DNA from: Verrucosispora sp. WMMD573
GTDB lineage: Bacteria > Actinomycetota > Actinomycetes > Mycobacteriales > Micromonosporaceae
DNA length: 64,000 nucleotides
Assembly (NCBI RefSeq): GCF_027497175.1
Contig: NZ_CP114901.1
Location: forward strand, 6,014,001 to 6,078,000
Direction: 5' to 3'
Shown here piece after piece: positions 8,702-18,645 of this stretch. The notes beneath the pieces are model-generated. The model ran no database searches. It was given only the letters and a program-made list of their open reading frames with translations, and had not been told where the DNA came from. The stretch's first letter is position 1. Each line of letters starts with the position of its first letter. Position numbers and translations under genes: made by a program.

Positions 8702-10120
8702 TCACCGTGAGCTGCCGAACGGCTCCAGCATCGCCGAGGCGGCCCGCAGCCAGGCATGTCGGGTCTCGCCCTGGAGTTGGTGGTACTCGATCGACGAGCC
8801 CGTCTCCAGCGCCGGATCATACGGCACCACGGTGACCGCCCGGGTCCGGGTGGCGAAGTGCTTCTCCAGGTCGCCCTGCAACGGCAACCGGCCCGGGGTG
8901 GGACAGGAGATCAGCGTGACGGCGTTGTCGGCCAGCTGGCCCATCCCCTCCTCGTGCAGCAGGTCGAGCATCCAGTCTGCGCTGAATGCGGCATCCTCAC
9001 GGGGCACCGTGGTGACCACCAGCTGGTCGGCGGCCTGCATGACCGTGCGCCAGTTCGGGCTCTCCACGTTGTTGCCGGTGTCCACACAGATCACGTCGTG
9101 GGTGCGACGCAACAGTTCCAGCACCCGCTTGACGGTGAACTGGTCCAGCCGTTGGGCGAACCGGGGGCTCTCCTCGCCGGCGAGCACGTCGTACGACCCG
9201 TCGGAGGCGTGTCGCAGGTAGTCGTCCAGGATCTCCAACAGCTCGGCACCCTCCCGGATCTCGATCTGCACGAGATCGGCGACCAGGTGCCGGATCGTAC
9301 GGGCATGGCGGGCGCTGCCGGCGCGCAGCCCGAGGGTGCCGCGTAGCTCGTTGTCGTCCCAGGCCAACACGCCACGGCCGCGTACGCTGCCGACGGTCGC
9401 CGCGGCCAGCACGGTGGCCGTGGTCTTGTGCACCCCGCCCTTCGGATTGGCGAAGGCGATCACGCGGGGGGTGCCCAGGTCGCGCCGGAGCACGGCGGCG
9501 GCCCGGTCGAGGTCGCTGCCGGCGCTCTGCGCACGCCACTCGATGCGCCCCGGGCGGCCGGCCACGGTGGCCGGTGGCGGCACGGCCGGCGGCGGTGCCG
9601 GCGGTGCTGGCGCCGCCGGCGGCGGTGCCACGGCCGGCGGCGCCAGCACCGCCGGAGGCGGCTGGTAGCCGCCGTTGTCCAGCAGGGCGTACCGGGACTC
9701 CACCGGCGGCGGCGCGGCGTGCCGGTAGCCGTTGTCCAGCAGGTTGTACCGGGACTCCATCGGCTCCGGCCGGCGCGGCTCCGGCACCGCCGGGTACGGC
9801 GGCTGCGCCGGCTGTCCCCGGTAGGGCTGGGCCGGATGCGTCGGGTCGACCCGGTAGGCAGGTTCGGCGCGGTAGGCCGGCTCCTCGCCGTACGACCGGT
9901 CCGCCGGCTGACCGACGGCCGGCACCCGCCCCGCGTAGCCGGTGCCGGGCCCCCGCCGCGGCAACTGCTCAGGCGACGGTGCCGGCGGTGGCTCCTCGGC
10001 CCGCCGCTCGGCGGCGGTCGGCTCTGCGCTGCGTCCGCCGAGGCGGGCTCGGTCGAGCAGCGCCCGCCACCGCGGTGCGGGTTCGGCGGGCCGTCCCCAA
10101 CCGGTCTCGCTGCCCTCCAC
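8702..10120 (-). CDS. MinD/ParA-like ATPase with proline-rich N-terminal region
   Basis: A 472-residue protein. Residues 1-200 are low-complexity Pro/Ala/Tyr/Arg-rich and include two copies of an SRYxLLDNG motif (residues 123-131 and 142-150). Residues 220-470 form a SIMIBI ATPase with the deviant Walker A KGGVHKTT (227-234), then AWDDNELRGTLGLRAG and ICVDTGNNVESPNW in the Walker B region. Similar Pro-rich MinD-type ATPases are associated with polar localisation and type VII secretion in mycobacteria (EspI-like), but no ESX gene is in this window. The frame continues to a TTG at 10219 overlapping the upstream stop; I prefer GTG 10120 because it has a strong GGGGAGG site 6 nt upstream. Confidence 0.8.
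   Translation of the reverse strand: MEGSETGWGRPAEPAPRWRALLDRARLGGRSAEPTAAERRAEEPPPAPSPEQLPRRGPGTGYAGRVPAVGQPADRSYGEEPAYRAEPAYRVDPTHPAQPYRGQPAQPPYPAVPEPRRPEPMESRYNLLDNGYRHAAPPPVESRYALLDNGGYQPPPAVLAPPAVAPPPAAPAPPAPPPAVPPPATVAGRPGRIEWRAQSAGSDLDRAAAVLRRDLGTPRVIAFANPKGGVHKTTATVLAAATVGSVRGRGVLAWDDNELRGTLGLRAGSARHARTIRHLVADLVQIEIREGAELLEILDDYLRHASDGSYDVLAGEESPRFAQRLDQFTVKRVLELLRRTHDVICVDTGNNVESPNWRTVMQAADQLVVTTVPREDAAFSADWMLDLLHEEGMGQLADNAVTLISCPTPGRLPLQGDLEKHFATRTRAVTVVPYDPALETGSSIEYHQLQGETRHAWLRAASAMLEPFGSSR
9671..9754 (-). repeat. Two SRYxLLDNG peptide repeats in the MinD-like ATPase
   Basis: The coding sequence for SRYNLLDNG and SRYALLDNG lies 19 codons apart in an otherwise Pro/Ala-rich linker. 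Such conserved aromatic-acidic islands in disordered linkers often act as docking motifs; that is inference. Confidence 0.6.
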
Positions 10121-10215
10121 GGATCGCCTCCCCAGCGCTTCGGTCTCCGTCTGACAGGCTACGAACGAAAGCCTACTGAGGCCACACCGGGCGGCACCCG
10201 ATGTGTCGACAGCCG

Positions 10216-11250
10216 TCAAGGTGTCGGCTCTGGATCATTCTCGTCCACGGTGTCTGCCGAGGTCGAAGGCGTCCATGTGGTAGCCGAAGGTGCGGGCGGT
10301 GGCGGCGACGGAGACGGTGACGGATCCGTCACCTCCGGCGGTGTCAGCGGGCGGTCCGCCACAGTCGGCTCCGGCGCGGCTGGGCTGTCGGTGACGGCAG
10401 CGGTGGCATCGGCGGCGGTGGCGCTCACTGTCGGCTCCGGCGCGGACGTCCGATCGATCGGCGGCCGGACGATGTCCCGCTGCTCGGGCAGCGGCGGGGT
10501 GAAGACGGTCCGCTCCAACCGCCGGACCTCCGGAGCGGGATCCACCACTCGCACCCCGGACCGGGCCGCGACGCCGCGTAGCTTCGCCGGTTCGGCGCGT
10601 ACCACCAGGGCGTAGAGGCAGGCGCACTCGGCCCGGAACGCGGCCGCCTCCGCCGCCGCGACCTGAGCGCCGCTGAGGTACAGGCCACGCAGCTCGCGTT
10701 CCTCCGGCCCGCCGCCGCCCAACGCGGTGGCCCGGGCCCGGTAGTCGGCGGCCTCGCGCTCCTTGCGCTCGGCAAGCTTGATCATTCCGGCCGTCACGTC
10801 CTCCGGCACCCGCTGGGCGGGGATACGGACGATCTCGGTCTGCCGCTGCGGCAGCGGCACCCGTCCGAACACCACCGCGACCCCCACGTCACCGACCACC
10901 GCGGCGAGCCGGGCCGGGGTGAGGTACTCGGTGAGCGAGACCAGGGCGTACGTGCCGTCGCCGAGCGAGCCGGCCAACGCGGCCAGGTCTGCCGCCGCGG
11001 TCGCCTCGTAACGCGGGATGGAGTCGCCCTCGACCACGCCCACCCTGGTCACCTCGCCGACCGTGCGGTCCGGCAGGGGCGGACCACCCGTGGCGAGCAC
11101 GGCCGTGGCCAGCACCGCCGTGCACGACAGCATCGCCACCCAGCCGAGCAGCGGAGTGCGGCTCGGGCCGTGGCCGAGCCGAGTCACGGTGGCCGCGAGG
11201 CGGGGCAGCAGTCGCTGGTCCAACTGCCGCAGCAGATCGCCGGCGCGCAC
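10216..11250 (-). CDS. Single-pass membrane protein paired with the MinD-like ATPase, function unknown
   Basis: A 344-residue protein. A basic N-terminus (1-35) precedes one strong transmembrane segment (about 36-56, GWVAMLSCTAVLATAVLATGG), after which the chain should be extracytoplasmic. Residues 70-150 look like a folded alpha/beta domain (YALVSLTEYLTPARLAAVVGDVGVAVVFGRVPLP), followed by an Arg/Glu-rich helix with AERKEREAADYRARA, two Cys in AECACLYALV, and a Pro/Thr/Ser-rich tail (270-344). The GTG start has a GAGGGG ribosome binding site. It is directly upstream of the ATPase gene and probably co-transcribed. I do not recognise a named domain. Confidence 0.75.
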   Translation of the reverse strand: MRAGDLLRQLDQRLLPRLAATVTRLGHGPSRTPLLGWVAMLSCTAVLATAVLATGGPPLPDRTVGEVTRVGVVEGDSIPRYEATAAADLAALAGSLGDGTYALVSLTEYLTPARLAAVVGDVGVAVVFGRVPLPQRQTEIVRIPAQRVPEDVTAGMIKLAERKEREAADYRARATALGGGGPEERELRGLYLSGAQVAAAEAAAFRAECACLYALVVRAEPAKLRGVAARSGVRVVDPAPEVRRLERTVFTPPLPEQRDIVRPPIDRTSAPEPTVSATAADATAAVTDSPAAPEPTVADRPLTPPEVTDPSPSPSPPPPAPSATTWTPSTSADTVDENDPEPTP

Positions 11251-11291
11251 GGGCGGTCCCCTCGTCGGTCGGTCGGAACGGGTGGGACGCG

Positions 11292-12236
11292 TCAGTCGCG
11301 GAGGATCTCCAACGCGCGCCCCAGATCGTCAGGGTAGTCGCTGACGAAGCGGACCTCGTCCCCCGTACGGGGGTGCTCGAAGCTCAACTCTCTGGCGTGC
11401 AACCACTGCCGGTCCAGTCCGAGCCGGGCGGCGAGTGTCGGATCGGCTCCGTACGTGAGGTCACCCACGCACGGATGCCGCAGCGTCGAGAAGTGCACCC
11501 GGATCTGATGCGTACGGCCGGTTTCCAGCCGCACGTCGACCAGGCTCGCGGACGGAAAGGCCTCGATGGTGTCGTAGTGGGTGATGCTCGGTTTACCGCC
11601 GGAGACCACCGCCCAGCGGTAGTCGTGGTGCGGATGCCTGTCGATCGGGGCGTCGATGGTGCCGCGCAACGGGTCCAGGTGTCCCTGCACCACCGCGTGG
11701 TAGCGCTTCTCCACCTCCCGATACTTGAAGGCCCGCTTCAACACGCTGTACGCCTGCTCGCTCTTGGCCACCACCATGACGCCGGTGGTGCCGACGTCGA
11801 GGCGGTGCACGACGCCCTGACGCTCGGCGGCACCGCTGGTGGCGATCGTGTGCCCGATCGCGGCGAGCCCGCCGATCACGGTCGGGCCGGTCCACCCGGG
11901 ACTGGGATGCGCGGCCACGCCGACCGGCTTGTCCACCACGACGATGTCGTCGTCGGCGTACACCACGCGCAGGCCGGGCACCGCCTGGGGCACCACCACG
12001 GGCGCCGTGGCGGGCGCGGGCAGCGTCACCTCCAGCCAGGACCCCGCCCGCACCTTGTGCGAGTTGGCTCGTACCGCACCGTCCACCAGCGCTTCCCCGG
12101 CGTCGACGAGCGCGGCGGCGGCGGTCCGGGACAGGCCGAACAGCCGGGCGACGGCCTGGTCCAGTCGCATCCCGTCGAGTCCGTCGGGCACCGGCAGGCT
12201 CCGCTGGTCGCCGCCGGCGGCGAAGGTGGCCGTCAC
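11292..12236 (-). CDS. rluD: RluD-family 23S rRNA pseudouridine synthase
   Basis: A 314-residue enzyme with an N-terminal S4 RNA-binding domain (residues 20-75) and a pseudouridine synthase domain. The catalytic motif is [19 protein letters not shown] (Asp147), and [13 protein letters not shown] and [20 protein letters not shown] are also typical. Members modify helix 69 or nearby positions of 23S rRNA; the exact site is not read from sequence. It overlaps lspA by 4 bp (GTGA), as in many bacteria. Confidence 0.92.
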   Translation of the reverse strand: MTATFAAGGDQRSLPVPDGLDGMRLDQAVARLFGLSRTAAAALVDAGEALVDGAVRANSHKVRAGSWLEVTLPAPATAPVVVPQAVPGLRVVYADDDIVVVDKPVGVAAHPSPGWTGPTVIGGLAAIGHTIATSGAAERQGVVHRLDVGTTGVMVVAKSEQAYSVLKRAFKYREVEKRYHAVVQGHLDPLRGTIDAPIDRHPHHDYRWAVVSGGKPSITHYDTIEAFPSASLVDVRLETGRTHQIRVHFSTLRHPCVGDLTYGADPTLAARLGLDRQWLHARELSFEHPRTGDEVRFVSDYPDDLGRALEILRD

Positions 12237-12913
12237 GCCCGCTCCCGCCGTCCGCCGTCGGTGTCGCCCTGGTCGCCGGCCCCGGCGGGCTGCCGGTCGG
12301 CGGTGCCGTCCCCGGCCGGTGGGTCCTCCCGGTCGGTGTCACTGCGCCGCTCGTCGGACAGCGCCCGGGTACCGTCGCGCTGGCGTCCGGTGAACTCCAG
12401 CCCGACGGCGAGCAGCACACCGCAGACCAGGGCGCTGTCGGCGACATTGAAGATCGGGAAGACCCGACCGTACGGGTCGAAGACGCTGAACATGTCGACC
12501 ACGTGCCCGACGAACCAGCCCGGCGCCCGGAAGATCCGGTCGAGCAGATTGCCGACGACGCCACCGACCACCAGGCCCAGCGCGACCGCCCACGGCACCG
12601 AGCGCAACGTCCGCGCCATCCAGGCGATCCAGCCCAGCACCCCGATGGCGATGATCGGAAAGATGAAGGTGTAGTCCTTGCCCAGGCTCCACGCGGCCCC
12701 GCTGTTGCGGGTCAGCGACAGGTAGAGAGCCCCGCCCAGCAGTCGCACCGGCTCGCGATCGCTGAGTTCCTGGAGGGACAGGTGCTTGGTCAACAGATCG
12801 ACGGCCAACGCGAAGACCGCAAGCGAGAGGAGGACCGTGACGGCTCGGCGCCGCGATCTCGTGGCGGTGCCCGACCCGGTGGTGCCGGATCCAGCGGGCG
12901 GTGCTGCGCTCAT
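12233..12913 (-). CDS. lspA: Lipoprotein signal peptidase (signal peptidase II)
   Basis: An aspartic membrane protease that removes signal peptides from diacylglyceryl-modified prolipoproteins. Four transmembrane helices are visible (about 22-42, 80-100, 108-126, 154-176). The conserved blocks are [31 protein letters not shown] (catalytic Asp140) and [11 protein letters not shown] (catalytic Asp159). The 50-residue C-terminus is a charged, disordered extension longer than usual. The ATG is preceded by GGGGAGCAG. Confidence 0.95.
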   Translation of the reverse strand: MSAAPPAGSGTTGSGTATRSRRRAVTVLLSLAVFALAVDLLTKHLSLQELSDREPVRLLGGALYLSLTRNSGAAWSLGKDYTFIFPIIAIGVLGWIAWMARTLRSVPWAVALGLVVGGVVGNLLDRIFRAPGWFVGHVVDMFSVFDPYGRVFPIFNVADSALVCGVLLAVGLEFTGRQRDGTRALSDERRSDTDREDPPAGDGTADRQPAGAGDQGDTDGGRRERA

Positions 12914-12980
12914 CTGCTCCCCATCGACTATCGCGGCGGCACTGTCGCACCGCTGCGCACTCAGGCCGGGGAGCGTGCCG

Positions 12981-13400
12981 TCAGCGCCGCTCCTCCAGCT
13001 GCTTGCAGGTCACGCAGAGAGTGGCCGACGGGAACGCAGCCAGCCGCTCCACCGGGATGGGGTTGCCGCATCGTTCGCACCAGCCGTAGCCACCCTCATC
13101 GAGACGCTCCAGGGCGCGCTCGACCTGCGTGATCCGTTCCAGGATGCTGTTGGCGAGGGAGATCTCCTGCTCCCGCTCGAACGTCTTGGTGCCGGTGTCG
13201 GCCTGGTCGTCCCCGGCCGAGTCGGTGAGGCGGTCGCGCTGCAGCTCGGTGATCTCGCTCAGCGTCTGATCGTACTCGGCTCGCAGTTCGTCGTGCCGGG
13301 CCGCCAACGCGGCTCGGATCTTCTCGGTCTCCGCGGCGCTGCGGGTGGACTTCGCCGCAGGCTTGCGGCCTGCGGTCCTGGTGTCGGCTGGCTTGGCCAT
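12981..13400 (-). CDS. DksA/TraR-type C4 zinc finger protein
   Basis: A 139-residue protein with a Lys/Ala-rich N-terminus, a long coiled coil (about 25-100, KIRAALAARHDELRAEYDQTLSEITELQRDRL) and a C-terminal zinc finger, YGWCERCGNPIPVERLAAFPSATLCVTCKQ, with a Cys-x2-Cys-x17-Cys-x2-Cys pattern. DksA relatives insert the coiled coil into the RNA polymerase secondary channel. This protein is of the actinobacterial type, whose role in transcription is less clear. The frame is open to 13604, but ATG 13400 has a GAGGGAG ribosome binding site. Confidence 0.88.
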   Translation of the reverse strand: MAKPADTRTAGRKPAAKSTRSAAETEKIRAALAARHDELRAEYDQTLSEITELQRDRLTDSAGDDQADTGTKTFEREQEISLANSILERITQVERALERLDEGGYGWCERCGNPIPVERLAAFPSATLCVTCKQLEERR

Positions 13401-13630
13401 CGTCGCTCCCTCGGCCACGGAGCCGCGGGTGTACCCGCGACGCCTCGACAGGGGCCGCCGCATCGGCCGCCCCAGGTACAAAACGGGCGCGCGGCCACGG
13501 GGCCGCGCACTCCGGAGGTTGGCAAGGATACGGAACGTAAAGGCGTCCGACAACGTGCCGCACCGAGACGCCCGTTCCACCCCGTTACTGCCATTTCGGG
13601 GCAAAGGGAACGCTAGCAGATGCCCGACAC

Positions 13631-13945
13631 TCAGCCGGCCGGTTCCACCCCGTCCCGCAACCGACCCAGCCGGCCGATCAGATCCGGCCCGGACGGCGTG
13701 ACCAGGAAGAGCTTGTCCCTACTCGCCGCGCCGGTGCGCAGCGACACGGTGGCCGGCCGAACCCCGAGCGCAGCGGCCAGCGCACGACGGGCGGCCTCGG
13801 TGGCCCGGCCGTCAGCCGCCGGCGGATGTACCGCGATGACGAGAGCGGGCCCGTGCGGACCGTCGAACCGGCCACCCACGCGGGCCCGGGAGGCGCCCGG
13901 TTTCACCCGTACGGCGACGACAAGCGTCTCGTCCAACGGGGCCAC
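13631..13945 (-). CDS. DUF167 (YggU) family protein
   Basis: A 104-residue protein with the whole DUF167 domain: VVAVRVKPGASRARVGGRF, LVIAVHPPAADGRATEAARRALAAALGV and VSLRTGAASRDKLFLV. The fold is known from structures but the function is not. It follows the Ada-like membrane protein gene by 1 bp and is probably co-transcribed with the division genes. Confidence 0.85.
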   Translation of the reverse strand: MAPLDETLVVAVRVKPGASRARVGGRFDGPHGPALVIAVHPPAADGRATEAARRALAAALGVRPATVSLRTGAASRDKLFLVTPSGPDLIGRLGRLRDGVEPAG

Positions 13946-13946
13946 G

Positions 13947-14519
13947 TCAGCGGCGCTCGGTCTCCGCCAGCAAGACGGTGTCCGGCGTGCAGTGGGCGCA
14001 GGGGGTGAAGCCGAGCTCGACCGCCTCGGCGACGGGCAGCGGTTCGTGCTCCCGGCCGACCAGGTGCGGGCACTCGCCGAGGTGGTAACGCGGCCGGCCG
14101 TCGACGACCCGCACCTCGTCCGCGAGGCGGACCACCCGGGCGGCCTGCTCCGCCGTGGTCTCCTCGGCGGCGGGCTCGTCGTCGTACCCCTCGGCGACGG
14201 TCGGCCGCTCGCGCGGCTCGGTCACCGGCGAGCCGGGTGGTTGCCGCCACCCGGCGTCGCCGATGTCCACGGTTGCCGAGGTCTGCTGGGTCGGAATGCC
14301 CGACCCACGCCCGTCGCCGTCGCGAGGGCTGGATCCTGCCGCAGCGCCGCTGGGAGCCGAGGCCCGGCCAGCCGCCTGGCGGGCACCCGCGACCAGTGCC
14401 ACGGCGGCCAGCAGGCTGGCCCCGATCGAGACGACCAGCAGTGGGCTGGAGCCACCGGCCAGGCCGAAGACCAGCAGCACCACAGCGACGAGGATGAGCC
14501 CGAGACTGATGACTATCAT
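13947..14519 (-). CDS. Two-helix membrane protein with an Ada-like metal-binding motif
   Basis: A 190-residue protein. Two transmembrane helices occupy residues 3-21 and 27-46, followed by a disordered linker (48-125). The C-terminus has RPRYHLGECPHLVGREHEPLPVAEAVELGFTPCAHC: His146, Cys150, Cys174 and Cys177 give an H-x3-C...C-x2-C set like the metal-binding module of Ada and of small nuclease-associated domains (YHxxxC ... EAxxxGxxPCxxC). That would place a metal site at the inner face of the membrane. It sits just downstream of wag31. The metal-site call is from motif only; the function is unknown. Confidence 0.7.
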   Translation of the reverse strand: MIVISLGLILVAVVLLVFGLAGGSSPLLVVSIGASLLAAVALVAGARQAAGRASAPSGAAAGSSPRDGDGRGSGIPTQQTSATVDIGDAGWRQPPGSPVTEPRERPTVAEGYDDEPAAEETTAEQAARVVRLADEVRVVDGRPRYHLGECPHLVGREHEPLPVAEAVELGFTPCAHCTPDTVLLAETERR

Positions 14520-14593
14520 GGCTCACCCTCGCCGTGTCGTACCGATGAGGCTGGGCGGGTGATCGCCGCGCTGGCGGCAGTCACCGACCCGGT

Positions 14594-15397
14594 TCAGCGA
14601 CCGGCCTCAAGCGCGCCGGAGCGGCCCCCGCCGTAGGAACCGGCGAGACCCGCCGCAGCGAGTCCGTTGCCGGCGGCCCGGGCACCCTCGCCGCGGGTCA
14701 TCTCGGCCTCCAGGCCCTGACCGCGGCCGTCGAGGTCGCGCAGCTGGCTCTCCAGGTACGCCTTGAGCCGGGTGCGGTACTCCCGCTCGAACTGCTTGAG
14801 CTCCTCGATGTGCTTCTGCAACGCGGTGCGCTTGGCGTCCAGGCCGCCCATGGCCTCCTGGTGCCGCTGCCGAGCGTCGCGCTCCAGCGCGTCCGCCTTG
14901 GCCCGGGCCTCGCGGGTGACCTCCTCGGCCTTGGAACGGGCCTCGGAGAGCAGCTGGTCGGCCTCGCGGCGAGCGTCGGAGACGTGGTCGTCGGCGGTGC
15001 GCTGGGCCATCATGAGCACCCGCAGCGCCTGCTGCTCGCCGTCGGGGCCGGCCGCGGCGCCGCCGACACCGACGGAGCGGACCTGCTCCAGCTCGGCCTG
15101 CATGGCGCGGGCGGCCTGCTCGGCGGCGGCCTTGTCGCGCTGGACCCGGTCGAGCTGGGCCTTGACGTCGTTCAGCTCGGCCGCCAGGCGGGCGTCGCCG
15201 CCGGGGCCGGCCGGGGCACCGCCCCGCCCACCGCGCTCCACCTGGGCGCGCAGTTCGTTGTTCTCCTCGATCAGACGGGCGAGTTCGCGCTCGACCTCGT
15301 CCAGGAAGGCGTCGACCTCCTCCTCGTCGTAGCCCCGCTTGCCGATCGGCGGCTTCTTGAAGGCGACGTTGTGTACGTCGGCCGGGGTCAGCGGCAT
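14594..15397 (-). CDS. wag31: DivIVA family polar growth protein Wag31
   Basis: A 267-residue coiled-coil protein that binds curved membrane at the cell pole and directs tip growth in actinobacteria. It begins [52 protein letters not shown], the DivIVA N-terminal domain, followed by a Gly-rich linker (70-85) and a long Ala/Arg/Glu coiled coil (90-230). The C-terminus is Gly/Ala-rich. The frame begins at 15442, but ATG 15397 gives the canonical N-terminus and has GAGGAG upstream. Confidence 0.95.
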   Translation of the reverse strand: MPLTPADVHNVAFKKPPIGKRGYDEEEVDAFLDEVERELARLIEENNELRAQVERGGRGGAPAGPGGDARLAAELNDVKAQLDRVQRDKAAAEQAARAMQAELEQVRSVGVGGAAAGPDGEQQALRVLMMAQRTADDHVSDARREADQLLSEARSKAEEVTREARAKADALERDARQRHQEAMGGLDAKRTALQKHIEELKQFEREYRTRLKAYLESQLRDLDGRGQGLEAEMTRGEGARAAGNGLAAAGLAGSYGGGRSGALEAGR

Positions 15398-15441
15398 CGA
15401 AACTCCTCGGGTCAGTTGCGGCCGCGATAGCGCGTCGGTCA

Positions 15442-15747
15442 TCAGGCGGTCCTGATGATCGCCGGCTCTAACACAAACCTCATCAGCACGAACAGGATAA
15501 CCAGGAGCACAAGGGAGGCCAGGTCGATGCTCACGGTACCAATTCGCAGCGGAGGGATCACACGCCTCAACGCCCGGAGCGGGGGATCAGTGACGCTCCA
15601 CACGGATTCCAGTCCGGCTGACGCTCCCCGACCGGGCTGCCAGCGTCGGCCGTACTGCAACACCGCGCTGAGTACGAAACGGGCCAGAAGAACGATCAGA
15701 AAGACATACGTGGTCAGGTAGAGGACCTGCAACAAGATCGACAACAC
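15442..15747 (-). CDS. YggT family membrane protein
   Basis: A 101-residue protein with two transmembrane segments, about 4-26 ([23 protein letters not shown]) and 77-97 ([18 protein letters not shown]), and the family block [29 protein letters not shown]. YggT proteins lie between sepF and wag31 in most actinobacteria and are thought to help envelope assembly or osmotic resistance. I use GTG 15747, preceded by GAGGGA; a TTG at 15780 overlapping the sepF stop is the alternative. Confidence 0.88.
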   Translation of the reverse strand: MLSILLQVLYLTTYVFLIVLLARFVLSAVLQYGRRWQPGRGASAGLESVWSVTDPPLRALRRVIPPLRIGTVSIDLASLVLLVILFVLMRFVLEPAIIRTA

Positions 15748-15776
15748 GGTAGGCGACGTCCCTCGGGTCGGGCGGG

Positions 15777-16472
15777 TCAACTCAGGCTGAAGAACCCGCC
15801 CTCAGCGATCTTGGCCTTGTCCTCCGCGGTGACCTGGACATTGGCCGGTGAGAGCAGGAACACCCGGTTGGTCACGCGCTCGATCGTACCGCGCAGCCCG
15901 AAGGCCAGCCCGGCGGCGAAGTCCACCAGACGGCGGGCATCCGCCTCGTCCATTTCGGTGAGGTTGATGATCACCGGCACCCCGTCGCGGAAGTGCTCGC
16001 CGATCGTCCGCGCCTCGCGATAGGTGGTCGGGTGCAACGTGGTGATCTGGTAACGCTGCTCCTCCTCGGCCATCAGCGGGCGCTCACGCGGCTGCACCTG
16101 TGGTGCCAGGGCGAGATTGTCCCGGGTGTGGTAGGTCAGCGCGCCGGACGGCTCGCCGGTCGACCGGGTGATCGACCGGACACTGGACCGCTCGGCCCGC
16201 TCGGCCCGCTCCGGGCGCTCGGACTCCAGCCGCTCGGCCTCGCCCAGCCGACCCTGTCGCTCGCTCAGCCGCCCACGGTCACCCAACCGTGGACGCGGCG
16301 CCGGCGGCTCCTCCGGCTCCTCCTCCTCGTCGGCGAACTCCTCGGCGTACCGGCTCTGCCGGTAGCGCGACTCCCGGTAGCCACCCTTGTCGTAGCCACC
16401 GTCGTCGTAGGCCCGCTCGTCGTCCTCTTCGACCAGTCCGAGCCAGACCCCCGCCTTGCGCAGTGCACCCAT
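15777..16472 (-). CDS. sepF: Cell division protein SepF
   Basis: A 231-residue FtsZ membrane anchor. The N-terminus [24 protein letters not shown] carries the amphipathic membrane-binding helix. The middle (45-140) is charged and disordered. The C-terminal SepF domain is intact: [58 protein letters not shown], followed by [10 protein letters not shown]. Actinobacteria lack FtsA, so SepF is the expected tether. The frame continues to 16754, but ATG 16472 gives the conserved start. Confidence 0.95.
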   Translation of the reverse strand: MGALRKAGVWLGLVEEDDERAYDDGGYDKGGYRESRYRQSRYAEEFADEEEEPEEPPAPRPRLGDRGRLSERQGRLGEAERLESERPERAERAERSSVRSITRSTGEPSGALTYHTRDNLALAPQVQPRERPLMAEEEQRYQITTLHPTTYREARTIGEHFRDGVPVIINLTEMDEADARRLVDFAAGLAFGLRGTIERVTNRVFLLSPANVQVTAEDKAKIAEGGFFSLS

Positions 16473-16665
16473 CCCCGCGCCCTTCCCGTCCGCCGTGCGG
16501 CACACGCCCCCGCCGTGTCGCCTGTCGCGAGTGGACCATTCCTGCCCACCGGACTGGAACGGCAATCCCCCGACGCGCAATTCGCGTTGCACGTCACGCC
16601 CCCCGTCGCCGGGAAGGCCGTTCCCACAAACAACACTGATGTAATTTGCTTCCCTCGCGGCCAGG

Positions 16666-17415
16666 CTACCGCAGCGTGGGACGCATTCCGAGCAACGCGC
16701 TGCCGACGCGGACATGTGTCGCGCCGTGACCGATCGCCGCCTCCAGGTCGCCACTCATGCCGGCGGAAAGCTCGGTGGCCTGCGGATGGTCCGCCCGCAC
16801 CAGCGCCGCGACGGTAGCCAGCCGGGCGAAGGCGCGCGCCGGCTCCCAGCCCAGCGGTGCCACCGCCATCAGGCCAGCCAGCCGCAGCCCACGGGCGGTG
16901 GCGACCGCCTCGGTGACGGCCCCGAGGCCCACGTCCGGATCGGCCGAGTCCGGCACGGCACCGCCCCGCGCCGCATCACCGTCGATGCTGACCTGCACCA
17001 GCACGTCCAACGGCCGGTCCCGGTCGATGGTGGTGACGCCGGCGTCCAACGCGGACGCCAAGCGGACGCTGTCGACGGACTGGACCACGTCCGCGTACCG
17101 CAGCACCGACTTGACCTTGTTGCGTTGCAACCGGCCGACGAAATGCCAGCGCGGAGCGACCCCGGCGGCGGCGACCTGCGCCGCCTTGGTCGCCGCCTCC
17201 TGGTCGCGGTTCTCCCCCACGTCGGTCACGCCGAGACCGACAAGTGTCACCACATCGGACGCCGGGTAGGTCTTGGTGATCGCGATCATGGTCACTTCCG
17301 CCCGGTCCCGGCCTGCGGCCGCGCAGGCGTCGGCGATGCGGGAGCGTACGCGGGCGAGCCCGGCGGCGATCTCCGCGCGCCGGTCGGCTCTCACCGGGGC
17401 TTGACTGTCGGTCAT
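16666..17415 (-). CDS. YggS family PLP homeostasis protein
   Basis: A 249-residue single-domain fold III PLP protein. The PLP lysine is in [14 protein letters not shown], and [28 protein letters not shown] and [28 protein letters not shown] are all family signatures. Members buffer pyridoxal phosphate and affect amino acid pools; no enzymatic reaction is established. It starts 9 bp downstream of ftsZ. In many actinobacteria pgeF/ylmD lies in between, and it is absent here. Confidence 0.92.
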   Translation of the reverse strand: MTDSQAPVRADRRAEIAAGLARVRSRIADACAAAGRDRAEVTMIAITKTYPASDVVTLVGLGVTDVGENRDQEAATKAAQVAAAGVAPRWHFVGRLQRNKVKSVLRYADVVQSVDSVRLASALDAGVTTIDRDRPLDVLVQVSIDGDAARGGAVPDSADPDVGLGAVTEAVATARGLRLAGLMAVAPLGWEPARAFARLATVAALVRADHPQATELSAGMSGDLEAAIGHGATHVRVGSALLGMRPTLR

Positions 17416-17424
17416 CGGCGGTGT

Positions 17425-18540
17425 TCAGGACCCGTTCTTCAGGAAGTCGGGCACATCCACGTCGTCGAAGAGCACCCGGCGCGGCGACTGCGGCGCGGTC
17501 GGCGTGGCCGGCGACGGCAGAATCGGAGTGCTCGGCTGGGCCGGCTGGTTCTGATTGGTCTTGCGGGCCGGCTCGGCCGCCTTGTACGCCGGGGTGCCAC
17601 CGTCGAAGCCCGCCGCGATCACGGTGACCCGCACCTCGTCGCCGAGCGCGTCGTCGATGACCGCGCCGAAGATGATGTTCGCGTCCGGGTGCGCCGCGTC
17701 GGTGACCAGTTGGGCCGCGTCGTTGATCTCGAACAGGCCGAGGTCGGAACCACCGGCGATGGAGAGCAGCACGCCACGGGCACCGTCCATGCTCTGCTCC
17801 AGCAGCGGGCTGGAGATGGCGGCCTCGGCGGCCTCCACCGCGCGGTTCTCGCCTCGGGCGCTACCGATGCCCATCAGCGCGCTGCCCGCGCCGCTCATCA
17901 CGCTCTTGACATCGGCGAAGTCCAGGTTGATCAGACCCGGCGTGGTGATCAGATCGGTGATGCCCTGCACACCGGAGAGCAGCACCTGGTCGGCCGTCCG
18001 GAACGCGTCCATCATGCTGATGTTGCGGTCACCGAGCGCCAGCAGCCGGTCGTTGGGAATGACGATCAGGGTGTCGCACTGGTTACGCAGCTCGTCGATG
18101 CCGGCCTCGGCCTGCACCTGGCGGCGCTTGCCCTCGAAGGAGAACGGGCGGGTGACCACACCGATGGTCAGCGCGCCGAGCTTGCGGGCGATGTTCGCCA
18201 CCACGGGCGCCCCGCCGGTCCCGGTGCCGCCACCCTCACCGCAGGTCACGAAGACCATGTCGGCCCCCTTGAGGACCTCCTCGATCTCGTCGCGGTGGTC
18301 CTCGGCGGCGTTCTTGCCGACGTCCGGGTTGGCGCCGGCGCCCAGCCCCCGGGTCAGCTCGCGGCCGACATCGAGCTTGACGTCGGCGTCGCTCATCAGC
18401 AACGCCTGCGCGTCGGTGTTGATCGCGATGAACTCGACGCCCTTGAGCCCAACCTCGATCATCCGGTTGACGGCGTTGACGCCGCCACCCCCGATGCCGA
18501 CGACCTTGATGACCGCCAGGTAGTTGTGCGGAGGTGTCAT
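17425..18540 (-). CDS. ftsZ: Cell division GTPase FtsZ
   Basis: A 371-residue tubulin homologue that forms the Z ring. GTP-binding motifs are [13 protein letters not shown] (16-28) and the tubulin signature [12 protein letters not shown] (101-112). The T7 loop region reads [16 protein letters not shown] disordered Pro/Thr/Gln linker (about 315-355) leads to the C-terminal peptide [13 protein letters not shown], which binds SepF and other partners. It has its own upstream region of 240 bp with a palindromic promoter. Confidence 0.98.
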   Translation of the reverse strand: MTPPHNYLAVIKVVGIGGGGVNAVNRMIEVGLKGVEFIAINTDAQALLMSDADVKLDVGRELTRGLGAGANPDVGKNAAEDHRDEIEEVLKGADMVFVTCGEGGGTGTGGAPVVANIARKLGALTIGVVTRPFSFEGKRRQVQAEAGIDELRNQCDTLIVIPNDRLLALGDRNISMMDAFRTADQVLLSGVQGITDLITTPGLINLDFADVKSVMSGAGSALMGIGSARGENRAVEAAEAAISSPLLEQSMDGARGVLLSIAGGSDLGLFEINDAAQLVTDAAHPDANIIFGAVIDDALGDEVRVTVIAAGFDGGTPAYKAAEPARKTNQNQPAQPSTPILPSPATPTAPQSPRRVLFDDVDVPDFLKNGS

Positions 18541-18645
18541 CTCCGGTCCTTTCCTTCGAGATCGGCTACTCCACCGACCGGGCTTCGGCCTGGCCGGACC
18601 GACGGTCGACGCAGCTCCACCACCGAGGTCGAGAGGTAAACCCTG

